A stretch of 64,000 bases of DNA from Chamaelirium japonicum. Taxonomy: Eukaryota; Streptophyta; Magnoliopsida; Liliales; Melanthiaceae. A program made the translations under genes and the position numbers. Where the stretch lies: positions 114,399,532 to 114,463,531 of the forward strand of contig OX393550.1 in the NCBI GenBank assembly GCA_947650365.1, written 5' to 3'. Below the pieces are notes generated by a model. It was not told the origin of the DNA. It worked only from the letters and a program-made list of their open reading frames with translations, and searched no databases. Shown piece by piece: positions 36,201 through 47,364 of the stretch (position 1 is its first letter; every line of letters begins with the position of its first letter).

Positions 36201-37172
36201 TGCTCAAGGTCACCTCTCCATCAAGCAACCTTCTGCTTTCCCGAAACCCCTGAAGAGAGTTACAGGCATGGTTAGTGGATCTCGAATCCACAATCCAACT
36301 AGCAAAAGAACTATTACTTGAAAGAAATGATTCAACAACTAAGAGTTGTAGATTACCTTCGCCAGTATTCTGAGGTTTCTTGCAGCCCTTCGTCCAATGA
36401 CCCTTCTGGCCACACCGGAAACACTTCGTGCCCGATTTCTTTGATTCTCCAGACCCAGAGGCCCCAGCAGAGTCCTGCACAGGCGCTGACTTAGGTTTCT
36501 TCTTATGTTTCTTGCCTTGAGGTTTACCAGGCTTCTTAAAGGATCTGCGTTGCACGTGAAGTGCTTCACCCTTCTGCTTGAAGCCATCCTCAGCTGCCTG
36601 GAGAGCTCCCAGAAGCTCTGCATTTGTCATAGCCAACTTGTTTAAATTAAAGTTAGTGACAAAGCCTTCAAAGGCTCCAGACAGTGATGAGAGGAAGATG
36701 TCTGTCATCACCTCGCCTTCTAGCACACTGTCCATGGTAGCTAGTTCGTTCTGGAACCCAAACATTTTCATCATGTGTTCCCAAACCAGCGTCCCATTGG
36801 ACATCTTAGTGCCGACGAGTTTCTTGATGGTAAGGTATCGCGTAACGCGATTGTGACCTTCAAACATCTCCTTCAGATACAACATCATGTCAGAAGCGTC
36901 GGGCATCTCCTCGACTTGCTTCTGCAGAGTTGTTTGCAAGGATGCTATAATATAGCATTTACATATTTCATTAGATTCCTTCCAGTCACTAAAAGCCTTT
37001 AATTGTGCCTCTGTGGCATCGGGTCCTGGCAAACCGGCTCAGGATCATTCAGGGCTGACATGTGTTTACCTATCCTTAAGACCAGATACAGGTTGTGCTT
37101 CCAGTCCTCATAGTTGGGACCGGTAAGTTTGTGGTCATTTAGGATAGCGGACAGGGGGTCTAACTTGGTCAT
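33227..37172 (-). pseudogene. Copia element 3 Gag-Pol polyprotein, near-complete but broken
   Basis: From ATG 37172 (MTKLDPLSAILNDHKLTGPN): Gag with zinc knuckle CFRCGQKGHWTKGC (about 36440), protease (about 36290) with WIVDSRSTNH where DSG is expected, integrase with HHCC (WHLRLGHI...CESC) and DD-E residues (HSDVCG, LRSDRGGEY, SERRNRTLLDM), RT with KTAFLNENLEEDIYM and catalytic LYVDDILLI, and RNase H (TDSDF, STTEAEYVAA, LYCDNSGAV), ending VADPFTK...HVDVMGVKT and a stop at 33227. Lesions: frameshift near 37025, TAG at 35746-35748, small deletion/frameshift near 34650, frameshift near 34095, frameshift near 33405 and a stop near 33370. It is otherwise full length, so decay is recent relative to the neighbouring gypsy element. 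Confidence 0.9.
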
Positions 37173-38900
37173 CTGAAAATAAAAGACTGAATAATGAGAA
37201 TGCATGAAAACTTATTTTTATGGATTTTTAAAACAAGCTAATTATATCCATATGACAACGCTACCCTCAAGCGAAGCCATCTCTATGGATTAATTAACCA
37301 TGTATGTAAGATCTCGGAGTAGGCTACACCTGTCCAAGGGGGCAGTGTGCAGGTCTTCCGCTTACATGGGTCTTTCCCTTGACCCTATCCAAATCTACCA
37401 ACTACGGGCTTTGATGGACCATGGTTATCTTTTGGCCAGTACCACGTGATCACCGTTGTCTTCGCAATGAATACCTCACGTGTACTTTAGATGCTTACCC
37501 ACGAGCTTAGGCAATTACGGCACGGGAATTCTAACGGCCCCCACGAGGGTGAGTAAAGCCTGAACACTTGGCACCGTAACTGTCATATCCCGAAGGAGAT
37601 CACTAAGTAGCTTGGTATAGAAAAAACACAGCTCTCACCCGAGGGGGTTGTTGAGTTATGCCCTTCCACCCGAGTACGAAGTGATTAGCCGTGGAGGCCA
37701 GAGGATCTCTAAGAGTCCTCTATTACATCCCTTATAAATATATGAGGGTTATTTTGCGAGTATGAATTTATACAAATGCAAAGGTAGCGACCTCCTATAT
37801 ATTAGACCCTGGTCACACCATGCTCCCACTAGCGTTCAAGCCCTTCGCCTAGCATTAATCATTCTCGGAATATCATAGTCCCTGCCTCAAGCGGATTTCT
37901 CCATTCAAGGGTCACATTACATATTCCGAGAATATCGATGCTTTGCAAAATTGGTTATCACGCTAATGCTCTGGAGCTAATCCTAGAGTCAGACTCACTG
38001 GAAAGGACTCCTACTAGGCATGGCGCCTCGCTTATAAATTTGACAATTGATGTTCAATGGATCTCCATCTCATCTTTGATTTTGATGCTGGCCAAATAGG
38101 CACACCCGACTAGTCAGGTGCTGACCTAATTGTGGCATAACCATATGTGATGGGATCCCACTAACATCAAAAGTCAACTAAATAATAGGCATCATCTAGC
38201 GGGATCCTATCCTTAAACAGTCGCTTGGACCAGAGGGGAAAGGCATCCCTCTGAAAACTGATAATCACATTATCTCATCGGGGTTCGATATGAAACATAA
38301 AGAACTAATAAAGAAAACAACCATTAAAACTGAATTAAGTTCAGGGTCCGACCCCTGAACCTAATTAGCACAGCGCAGGCCTCTAGCTTTCTTCGCAAGG
38401 TTCCTTGGTCCGGCTCCTCCGTCCTCGTGAACACTTTGCCGGATCGACTTCATCCTCCAGGGTTCCGCTTCCGCTCCCGATGGTAGATTTCTTTGGCACA
38501 TCTTTCTTCTCGATCTGTAACCGAAAAAGTCTAGTACGCTTCGAGCAAGTGCTCGCTCGTACACAATTTCCTAGAAAGAAAAGAAAACACACCTAAAAAA
38601 AAGGCCATGGGAACCGAGGATGGTCAACCCCCATCACTCGCCCAATCTTCGGCTCAATTACATATCCACAAACAAAGAGAGCAAATCCAGACAATGGCTA
38701 GCTCGGGGTCCGACCCCCGGTAGCAAGCACAAAACATAGATCTAGATTTTTTATAGCGGCGCCCTGCAAGAATGATTAATAGAACAAGCACAATCTATAC
38801 ATATGCATGATCTAAGCGTAAGAACCCCGATGATTTCACGCATTCATCATGCGCACACATGTTGGTTTCATAAAAAAACATGAAACGCACACCACTAATG
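37173..38900 (-). other. Long 5' leader of copia element 3
   Basis: 1.7 kb between PBS and Gag with no believable ORF. Segments (for example TGGATTAATTAACCATGTAT near 37287 and TGGCGCCTCGCTTATAAATT near 38021) are conserved at the same place in copia element 4 (54850-56580), so the leader is a family feature. Confidence 0.7.
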
Positions 38901-38914
38901 CGGCTCTGATACCA
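38901..38914 (-). other. Primer-binding site of copia element 3
   Basis: TGGTATCAGAGCCG on minus, two bases from the LTR start at 38917 (spacer AT). Confidence 0.9.
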
Positions 38915-38916
38915 AT

Positions 38917-41052
38917 TGTTGGAAATTAATCCATGGTCAAGGCTCGCAGCGGAAGCGATTTTGCGGTCAAAAGACCGTTCATGGTGCACGTTACACGATT
39001 TAAACTTTCATCGAAACTAATCTACATATGTGTGCATGCGTATGCACGTGAATCGAACACCCTAACGGTAATCTAGTGTAATGATTAACTAGCATGCATG
39101 CAAATCATAATACTCGCTAGATCTACATGTTAGATTACACATACCTTTCGTACGGATCTTTTAACCGCGGAGAATTGTCTTCTTTGTCGATGGAGACGGA
39201 AGATCGTTCGCGAAGATGCCGATGGTACGATTGGAGACGTTGCCTTCTTGTTCACCCGATCTCATACGATGCACGGAACATCGCTCTCGGATCTCTGAGT
39301 TCCTCCGAAGAACGACCCTTCTCCTTCTTCAGAACTCCACGCGAGGAAGACGAAGTTGCAAACGGGAAACGGAAGATGGATTCGGGAGAGAACTAGAGAG
39401 ATGAGAGGGGAGGGGGGGTTCGGTTTTTCCAACACTAGGGCCAGCCCCCTATAGCCCTTTATATAGGGCCGACCTTCCCCCTTGGATAAGAATCCAAGGG
39501 GATAAAAAACCTCCCACAATTATCTCTCCATTATCTCCTTTTTTATCTCTCCACGTATTTATCCGTTTTCCCACTTTTTAGAGCTCGATCTTAACCAATT
39601 CTTAGCCCTATCCCTATCATATGGCCGGCCCTATAGATGAGGGATTCTCATCCCTACAACATAGGGCCGGCCCTAGCAAGATCTCCTACTGCTAGGGTCG
39701 GCCAACAGTGAGGTCCGACAGAGTGAGGTTTTTACCAAAACGCCCTGATGCCTCATTTTGACCATTTCTAGCGTGTGATACCTAGCGGCCATTACTTAAG
39801 TGATATCTACTAGTTACCTACTATTAACTGAGGCCACCAGAGGGTGCCTCTAGCAAAGTCAACTAGTCAACTTGCAGCATACCCCGGTGCATCGCACCTA
39901 TGCAGCGAAGTTCACTTATGGCTAGGGATTACTACATGCGACTCTGTACTAGTCTCGGGCATAACCCTTAGTACTCGTATGAAGTTACGCATCTACCGTG
40001 CTCTAGTACCAAGCACAAACGGAGCGTATACTTCTTTCTTCCTCCTAATGCTTATGGTGTTCCGAGGAGATGGTTCAAGAACCGTACATAATGTTGATAA
40101 GGTGGAACCATCAGGGACCGGGGTTCATGGCTTCCAACTCAAACTCGATCGACACACTACCCGAGTGTACCATCGATCCTCTGAGCTCGAGTTAACCTGC
40201 GTAGCCACCCAGAGTGCGATGCAGGCTGCACTCCAATTCACCCAGACTTACTATGTTCTCCATCATACCCCTGTTCTCCGCTTAGTAGTGGTAAACCCGC
40301 TGTCCCTCCACTTGATGCTATGATTCACTTCGAGCGGTGGAGACTACCGTCAGACTCGAATGATCATATGACTTGGTTCCTTCCAGGTTGACCTATACAT
40401 CGTACCTCTGATTACCCCGTCGAGTAATCGAACCCGGTCAACAGTCAAACTGGTGACCACCAGGCCTGGATTTGGTATAGTGTAAGTCATACCAAGGAAC
40501 GCACCTCCCTTCAGGGTGTGGATGGCCTGCAAGAGTGATACGCTAATGCAACGCCAGCCGGGTAACCCAGTACACCGTGGTTTTGGATTACTGTATATGG
40601 ATCCTCACATATTGGTGCGCCAAAGCACCACGCAACTGGTTAGTCCATCAGACGTGGTTCCTCAGGGTTTAGGACCGTTTTATCCTAAGCATAAACACGG
40701 CTTAGTGTACCAGTGTCTGCTCACTGATCTGTACACCGTATTAGTTCCGTTCAGCCACAGACACTGTGCTTGGTGATGACCATGGTGAAGACTTCCCATG
40801 AACTGTCATCGCCAACAGCTTATCATGATGAGGCGACCAACCTGATCATAGCTGCGAACTGATTTAGATTATATGGGACCAATCCACTCAGTCTTCAACT
40901 CAGTGGACAACCATATAACCATGGCTCTCTGTTCATTAAAAGAACACATAACAATGTTATGTACCATTATGTATCTCATATAATAATAACTATCAATCTT
41001 TATTAGACCAAAACTTAAAGTTTTACAAGCTTTGAACACATCAATCCTAATA
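38917..41052 (-). repeat. 5' LTR of copia element 3
   Basis: 2,136 bp, same ends as the left LTR except for a terminal C-to-T change. TATA box at 39458-39465 on minus with GGCCGGCCC palindromes nearby. Short ORFs in it mirror those of the left LTR and are not genes. Confidence 0.9.
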
Positions 41053-42902
41053 GCCTATCTGAGGCTTTTCTGGCTACCATGATGATGACCCAACAAGCTC
41101 TTACCGCACAGCTCCAGACGATACAACGTAACTATAAAGAGTTGAGTGACTTCGTTCGAGCCTCACCGGTGGGAGTCCCAGTAAACCCGGTCATACTGGC
41201 TCCAATTGGACAAAGCCTTCCTGCTCAAGTTGCCCAACCATTGCAAGTATAGCCATAATATTGAATCCTCAGGTTCAGGTCAGAGCAAATCGGTCTGTGG
41301 AGGTTTAAAGCGCAAATCCCGATGGAAGAGGATCAAGTAGCCCGGAGCCTGCCGAAAGAAATAAACGGGCCCAGGAGACATCGGTTCGCTCGGATGCCTT
41401 ATCCCAGCTCGGGGCACACCCTCGACAGTCGCCCGCATCCAAGCACCACTCGAAGACAAGCTCAGCTCAGCCTTGCCATCTGACGCAAGAGGATGGACAT
41501 CGTCGTCAACCGAGTAAAAGTCATTACTCTCGTGTGACATCGGTTAGTCGGCAGTTAGCTCATACTGCTAACAGAAGAAGCATCCATGACCTCATCAGGT
41601 TACCTGCTTTAGAGCGGCTTGGAGATTGAGAAGAAATCCAGCGAGATCGACTAGGAGCCCGAGCTCCTGACCAACTAGAAGGGGTCGCCATCCGAGGAGC
41701 CGCGTGATCGCCACTCATTGAAAAACTCCTTAGGGAGCCATTCCCACGTAGGTGGAATCCTCCCCGCCTTCTCAAGTTCGATGGATCGAAGGACCCGGTA
41801 GAGCATGTGTTAGCCTTCCGAGATGCCCTGGTCCCCCATGAAGATGACCATATCCTCTGTCGGACCTTCGCCAATAGCTTCTTGGGAACTCCCCTCGAGT
41901 GGTTCCACAAGCTAAGACCATTGTCCAACTCATCTTTCTCGAAACTGAGCACACAGTTAATTGATCAATATCATAGCAACCATCGGGAGCTGAAGACTCT
42001 GGAGTCACTCTTCGGGATGAGCATGACCCAGAAGGAGACATTGAGGCAGTTCTACCACAGATTCAAGGACAAATACCTGAGCTTAGCAGATGCTGACGGG
42101 CAGGATCACATGGTGATCGCGGCCTTTAAGAACGTCATCCAACCCAACCAGCTTGTCAATGCTTCGCTTATCAAACGCACGCCCGAGACAATTGATGAAT
42201 TGTTTTGTCGAGTCGAGAAGTATATCAAGATTGAAGACACGAATTACAAAAGGAAGGCCGCAGAAACCAGAGCTATGCCAAGCCAGCGGTGGTGAAAAAT
42301 GTCAATAAGCAGCAAGGTGAGTCATCTCGGTGTGACAAGAAGAGGTAAAGACAAGACGGTCCAACAAGGCCGCAATGGAATAGGGAGTTTACAGTACTGA
42401 ACGCCCTTATCGACCAGATCTTAGAGGCCATCAAAAGCGAACCTTACTTCAAGAGGGCGCCACCACTTGTACCCAGAGAAAGGGGAGCCAGAGATGCGTC
42501 GAGGTATTGTGAATACCATCAAGGCCAAGGCCACACTACTGCACAGTGTTGGGCATTTAAACATCACATTGAGGATCTCATTGAGGCCGGTCACCTTGAT
42601 TGCTTCATTGACCTCCCATAATACAAGGAGACTAAAGCTGTAGGAGAAGTCCAACGGGGAGCAACAACAACGCGTCTTCCGGGTCCACCACCAAAAAGAC
42701 ACCAGCTTCGAGAGGTCAATGCAGTCTACGGGTATCATGGCCTGGTGTCGTCTTCCAATTTTGTCAATCGTCTAGTCCGGCGCATAGAGCAAGCACAACA
42801 AGTCCACCATGTGGTACTTGACCCCATTATTCACCATGAGCCAAAGGTGGAAGTGGCAGTGCAGTTTTCAGCAGTTGATTTGGTCAGGATTGAGAGACCT
42901 GT

Positions 42903-43120
42903 TGAAGACTGACCAGTTAGCTGAACCTAAAGAACTGACCATGTCGACGAACTCAAAGAAGACCGACTGGGCAGCTGAATGTAAAGAGCTGACCGAGTTG
43001 TAGAGTCCGGTGAAGACCGGCTAGCCAGCTGAACTTAAAGAGCTGGCCATGCCGACAATCTTGCAGAAGATCAGCTGCCCGGTTGAACCTGAAGAACCAG
43101 TCGAGTCAAAGAAATCAAGG
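42903..43120 (+). repeat. 54-bp tandem repeats between gypsy Gag and RT
   Basis: Four imperfect units of about 54 bp (GAAGACCGGCTAGCCAGCTG, then AACTTAAAGAGCTGGCCATG and 14 more bases) at about 42902, 42958, 43012 and 43066. The multiple-of-three period would keep the reading frame. No protease DTG/DSG motif is recognisable in this part. Confidence 0.7.
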
Positions 43121-43147
43121 ATGACTGACCCGAACACTGAATAGGAA

Positions 43148-46100
43148 ATGTCACCCGCAGTCGAGCACTTATTACCTGTGGACTTGGGGGAAACAGGGAA
43201 TCCGAGGGTCACATTCCTTGGGTCGCAACTACCAAAGCTCCATATCGAAGCAATGATGGCCTTCCTCAAGACAAACCAGGATATATTCGCATGGTCGATT
43301 GAAGATATGTCAGGCATCAAACCGGAAATAGCCTACCATCACCTCAACATTCGGGAAGAAGTCACACCCATCCGTCAGAAGCCCTAGTCGCTAGCATCGG
43401 AGAAGGCAGCAACTGTCAACGCGGAAGTGGAAAAGTTATTGTGGGCTGACATTATCCAAGAGGCCCAATATCCTAATTGGATTGCTAATGTGGTCACTGT
43501 CCCCAAGAAGTCCGGAGCTATACGGATCTGTATTGATTTCACGAATCTTAACCAAGCTTGCCCAAAGGACAGCTACCCACTATCTCGAATTGATACCTTA
43601 GTCGATTCAATGGCTGGACATGAGAAGCTCTCATTCATGGATGGGTACTCGGGTTATCACCAAATCCCTATGTACCCGGAAGACCAAGAATACGATCTTC
43701 GTAACCAGTCGAGGACTTTACTGCTACAAGATGATGCCCTTCGGGCTAAAGAATGCGAGAGCGACTTACCAAAGGCTGGTCAACAAGATGTTCATCGAGC
43801 AAATCGGGAGGAACATGGAGGTCTACGTCGATGACTTACTCGTGAAAAGCCGGGCGGAAGAGACGCATATGCAAGATTTGGAGGAGACCTTTACAACTCT
43901 GTGAAGGTATAACATGAAACTAAACCCGGCCAAGTGCGCCTTTGGTGTGACGTCGGGGAAATTCCTGGGTTTCCTGGTCACTCGATGGGAGATTGAAGCC
44001 AACCCGGAGCAGATCCGGGCCTTGGCGGAGATGCCATCACCCAAGTCACGGAAGGAGGTGCAGAAGCTAACCGGCCAAATAAATGCCCTTAATCGTTTCA
44101 TATCCAAATCCTCCGACCGATGTCAGCCGTTGTTCGAAATGCTAGGCAAGCTTGCGCCTTTTGATTGGGATCAACACTGTGAAGAAGTCTTTCAAGAGCT
44201 GAAGTCATACCTCGGTCGACCTCTAATCCTAACAGCCTCGGAGCCTGGTGCAACGCTGGGGGTGTATCTTTCATTATTTGAAGCAGCAATTAGTGTAGTA
44301 CTAATATGCGAGCGAGACAAAGTAGAGAGACTTGTCTACTATGTCAGTCGTATCATGACTTCGGTCGAGGCTAGATATACGCAGATTGAGAAAGTAGCCC
44401 TGGCATTGGTGTACGCATCCAGAAAGCTTAGCCCAAACTTCGTTGCCCATCCTATTAAAGTCATCACCGAGCATCCCCTGAAGGAGGTACTAGACAACTC
44501 CACTCGAGCTGGTTATCTGAGTAAATGGGCTTTTGAGCTTTAAGAGTATGGCCCTAGATACGTGCCTCGGAAAGTGATCAAAGGCCAAGCACTCACTGAC
44601 TTCCTCAATGACTTTCCGGAAAAAGACCCAGTACCAGTGCCAGGGATATTGGAAGGCCTGTCGGTCGCTGTTGGCCGATGTATTGGAGTTGGAATGGCAG
44701 CAGGACATGAGGAGAATGAAGAGGAATGATGGAGGTTATTCGTGGATGACTCATAATGCACAACCTAAAGTGGTATGGGGGTATTATTGATTACCTCTGA
44801 CCACACGAAGATAGAGAAGTCGGTATGGTTACTCTTCCCAGCGATAAACAACGAAGCTGAATATGAAGCAATATCGGCGGGGCTGGAGATGGCAGAAGCA
44901 TTGGGGGTGACCAATTTGCAGGTATGCGGTGACTCCCAACTCGTGATCAACCAGATCATCGGTAAGTATGAAGCCCACGATGCCAGAATGATGGCCTACT
45001 AGAAGCTAGTGCGGTAATTGATGGCCAAGGTCGAGAGCATAGACTTCCATTAATTCTCCCGAGTTGAGAACAAGCATGCCGACGCCCTTCTAATCTAGCA
45101 TCAATCCTTGGAGAAGATAAGGGGAAGCGTGTCATCATCGAAGTACAAGCCAGTCCAAGAGTCATAGGCCGCATTGAAGAAGGCTTCCATAATAAAGAGA
45201 CCCGAGTCATCGAAATCGTCGGCATCATCACGGCAAACGAGAACTGGGTGGCCAGTATGAGAGGCTACTTGTTCGATGGGATACTACCGGAGGACTCGGG
45301 GGGAATCAAAGAGGATCATGACTCATGCACCTAGGTACACCCTCATAGAGGACGAGCTCTACAAGCGCTCGTTTGGTGGACCCTACCTCAAGTGCCTTAC
45401 CAAGGAGCAAGCAACAGAAATCATGAGGGAGGTTCATGAAGGTGGATGTAGAAATCATTCAGAAGGAAGGTCGCTCGTCCGAAAGATCAAGCTGCAGGGC
45501 TACTATTGGCCCACTATGGAGAAGGACGCGGGAGAATACGTGAAGGGTTGCATTCAATGTCTGAGGTTTGCAACCAACATCCATCAACCGGCGAAAGAGT
45601 TCCACCCGATTTCTAGCTCCTGGCCGTTCCAACAGTGGGGTTGGGCATCCTGGGTCCCTTCCCAATGTCTCCTAATCATCGAAAGTTTCTACTCGTCGCT
45701 ACTTACTACTTCACAAAGTGGGTAGAAGTGATACTACTATTGAAGATTGGAGAAGTACAGGTTGGTAAGTTCTTGTGGAGCAACATCATCTGCCGATTTA
45801 GCTTGCCCAAGACATTTGTCGCTAATAATGGCCGCTAGTTCAACACAGAGTCGATCAAGAATTTGTACTGATAACAGTATGAAACTGTTTTTCTCAACTC
45901 CTCGGTACCCTCACAGCAACGGGCAAGCTGAATCCTCGAATCGAGCTGTCCTAGACATGTTGAAGAAGAAGTTAGGGCAGAAGAAAGGACTGTGGGAGGA
46001 CGCTCTACCGGAAGTTCTATGGGCCTACCACAGTTCACCCAAAAGGCCGACGGGAGAATCTCCGTTTAGCCTTACCTATGGCTCCGAAGCAGTCCTCCCC

Positions 46101-46487
46101 ACTGAAGTGCTAGTACCAACATTGGGGACAGTTGTGACTGCCAACCCGAAAGTGAACGAGGAGCTCCTTCGCGATAACCTAGATCTACTGAAGGAAAAAA
46201 GAGAAAGGGCTAGAGCTCACTTAGCTAGCTATCACCAAATGATCAAGAGGGAGTATGATCGCAGAGTCAGAAAGCGCATTTTCAAACCAGGAGATCTAGT
46301 CATGTGAAAAATTTTCGAGAACACAAAGGAGTCAGGGAGTGAGAAACTAGGGGCTACTTGGGAAGGACCATATATCATTGATAGCGTTGGAAAGAATGGA
46401 GCATATCGATTAAAGACTCAAGAGGGAGATGTACTGGCAAAGCCATGGAATGAAACCAACTTGCGAAAGTTCTGCCAAGGCAACTGA
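43148..46487 (+). pseudogene. Tat-type gypsy Pol: RT, two RNase H domains, integrase
   Basis: Order: pre-RT VTFLGSQLPKLHIEAMMAFL and FAWSIEDMSGI; RT with IRICIDFTNLNQACPKDSYP, MDGYSGYHQIPM, a frameshift near 43688, MMPFGLKNARATYQ and catalytic VYVDDLLVKS (43828); RT RNase H (LGVYLSLFEAAISVVLI, RYTQIEKVALALVYASRKL); archaeal-type RNase H (INNEAEYEAISAGLEMAEAL, VCGDSQLVINQI) at 44758-45002; integrase HHCC (HEGGCRNH...GCIQCLRF) and core. Integrase has WGLGILGPFP where WGMDILGPFP is expected and VANNGR for ADNGR, so two catalytic Asp are lost; the Glu (NGQAESSNRAV) remains. It ends LAKPWNETNLRKFCQGN, stop 46485. Many stops. Confidence 0.85.
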
Positions 46488-46589
46488 TCGGAGGGAATGC
46501 TTGTAACCATCTTGTAGTTCGAATTCAATTCAATAAAGTTGCACCTTATTGATGCTTCTATACATGTGTAATGGTGTTAATCCTTTTGA

Positions 46590-47260
46590 GCAATGAAAAA
46601 CCAAGTGGTATATAACACTCCAAGTGAGTTTTACCACCTGGCCAACCGATCGACAGGTCCCTTCGCAGGGCATGACCGACTGAAGAGCACCTGGAAAACC
46701 AGTCGACAGGCCCCGCTTGGGAACGACCAGTCAATCAATAAAAACCAAGTGGATATAACACTCTAAATGAGTTCTACCACCTGACCGACAGGTCGACAGG
46801 TCCCTTCGCAGGGCATGACCGGCCGGAGAACACCTGGAAGACCGGTCGACAGACCCCGCTTGGGTACGACCGATCAACCAACTTAAACCAAGTAGTATAT
46901 AACACTCAAAGTGAGTTCTATCACTTGGCCGACCGGTCGACAGGTCCCTTCGCAGGGCATGACCGGCTGGAAAACACATAAAAGACTAGCTGATAAACCC
47001 TGCTTGAGTCGACCGATTAATCAATAAAAACCAAGTGGTATATAACAATCTAAATAAGTTCTACCACCTAGCCGACCGATCGACAGGTCCCTTCGCAGGG
47101 CATGACCGGCCAGTGAGTACCTGGAAGACCGGCCGACAAACCCCGCTTGGGTACGACCGGTTAACCAATTTAAACCAAGTGGTATATGACACTCTAAGTG
47201 AGTTCTACCACTTGACCAACTGGTCGACAGGTCCCTTCGCTGGGCGAGTTTGGTCGGTGT
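46590..47260 (+). repeat. 143-bp tandem repeats downstream of gypsy pol
   Basis: Nearly five units starting AAACCAAGTGGTATATAACA at about 46600, 46743, 46883, 47028 and 47172, each with TTCTACCACCTGGCCGACCG, GTCGACAGGTCCCTTCGCAG and GGCATGACCGG. Such arrays between pol and the 3' part are common in Tat-type elements. Confidence 0.85.
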
Positions 47261-47364
47261 GCAATCAATGTTTAAGGGTTGATAAATGCAGCCAAAAGCT
47301 ACAAAATTAAAGCAGGAAGATAGATAACCACGACTAATTCTATTATAGGCAAAGAAAGCAGTTC

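Larger units (their letters stand above)
31075..41052 (-). mobile_element. Copia element 3 (9,978 bp), nested in gypsy gag
   Basis: LTRs of about 2.14 kb (31075-33212 and 38917-41052) flank a minus-strand Gag-Pol with a PBS at 38901-38914 and a PPT at 33213-33223, bounded by target duplication GCCTA. The right LTR ends TAATA where TAACA is expected, one base change. The two LTRs differ by a few percent by eye. There is an unusually long leader (37173-38900, 1.7 kb) between PBS and Gag. Confidence 0.95.
30871..42300 (+). pseudogene. Gypsy Gag, split by copia element 3 and broken by stops
   Basis: ATG 30871 begins MASGPYHPYSTSQLQSNVAS, which runs to PGGGL at 31074. Copia element 3 follows, and the frame resumes without loss at 41058 with SEAFLATMMMTQQALTAQLQ until a TAG at 41250. 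After further stops the core Gag is open: LLKFDGSKDPVEHVLAFRDA, SFLGTPLEWFHKLRP, FSKLSTQLIDQYHSNH, ETLRQFYHRFKDKYLS and AAFKNVIQPNQLVNAS, ending near 42294 (RAMPSQRW). Around 42508 lies YCEYHQGQGHTTAQCW, the Tat-type replacement for a zinc knuckle. Gag would form the RNA-containing particle. In-frame stops near 41622 and 41707 also break it. Confidence 0.8.
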
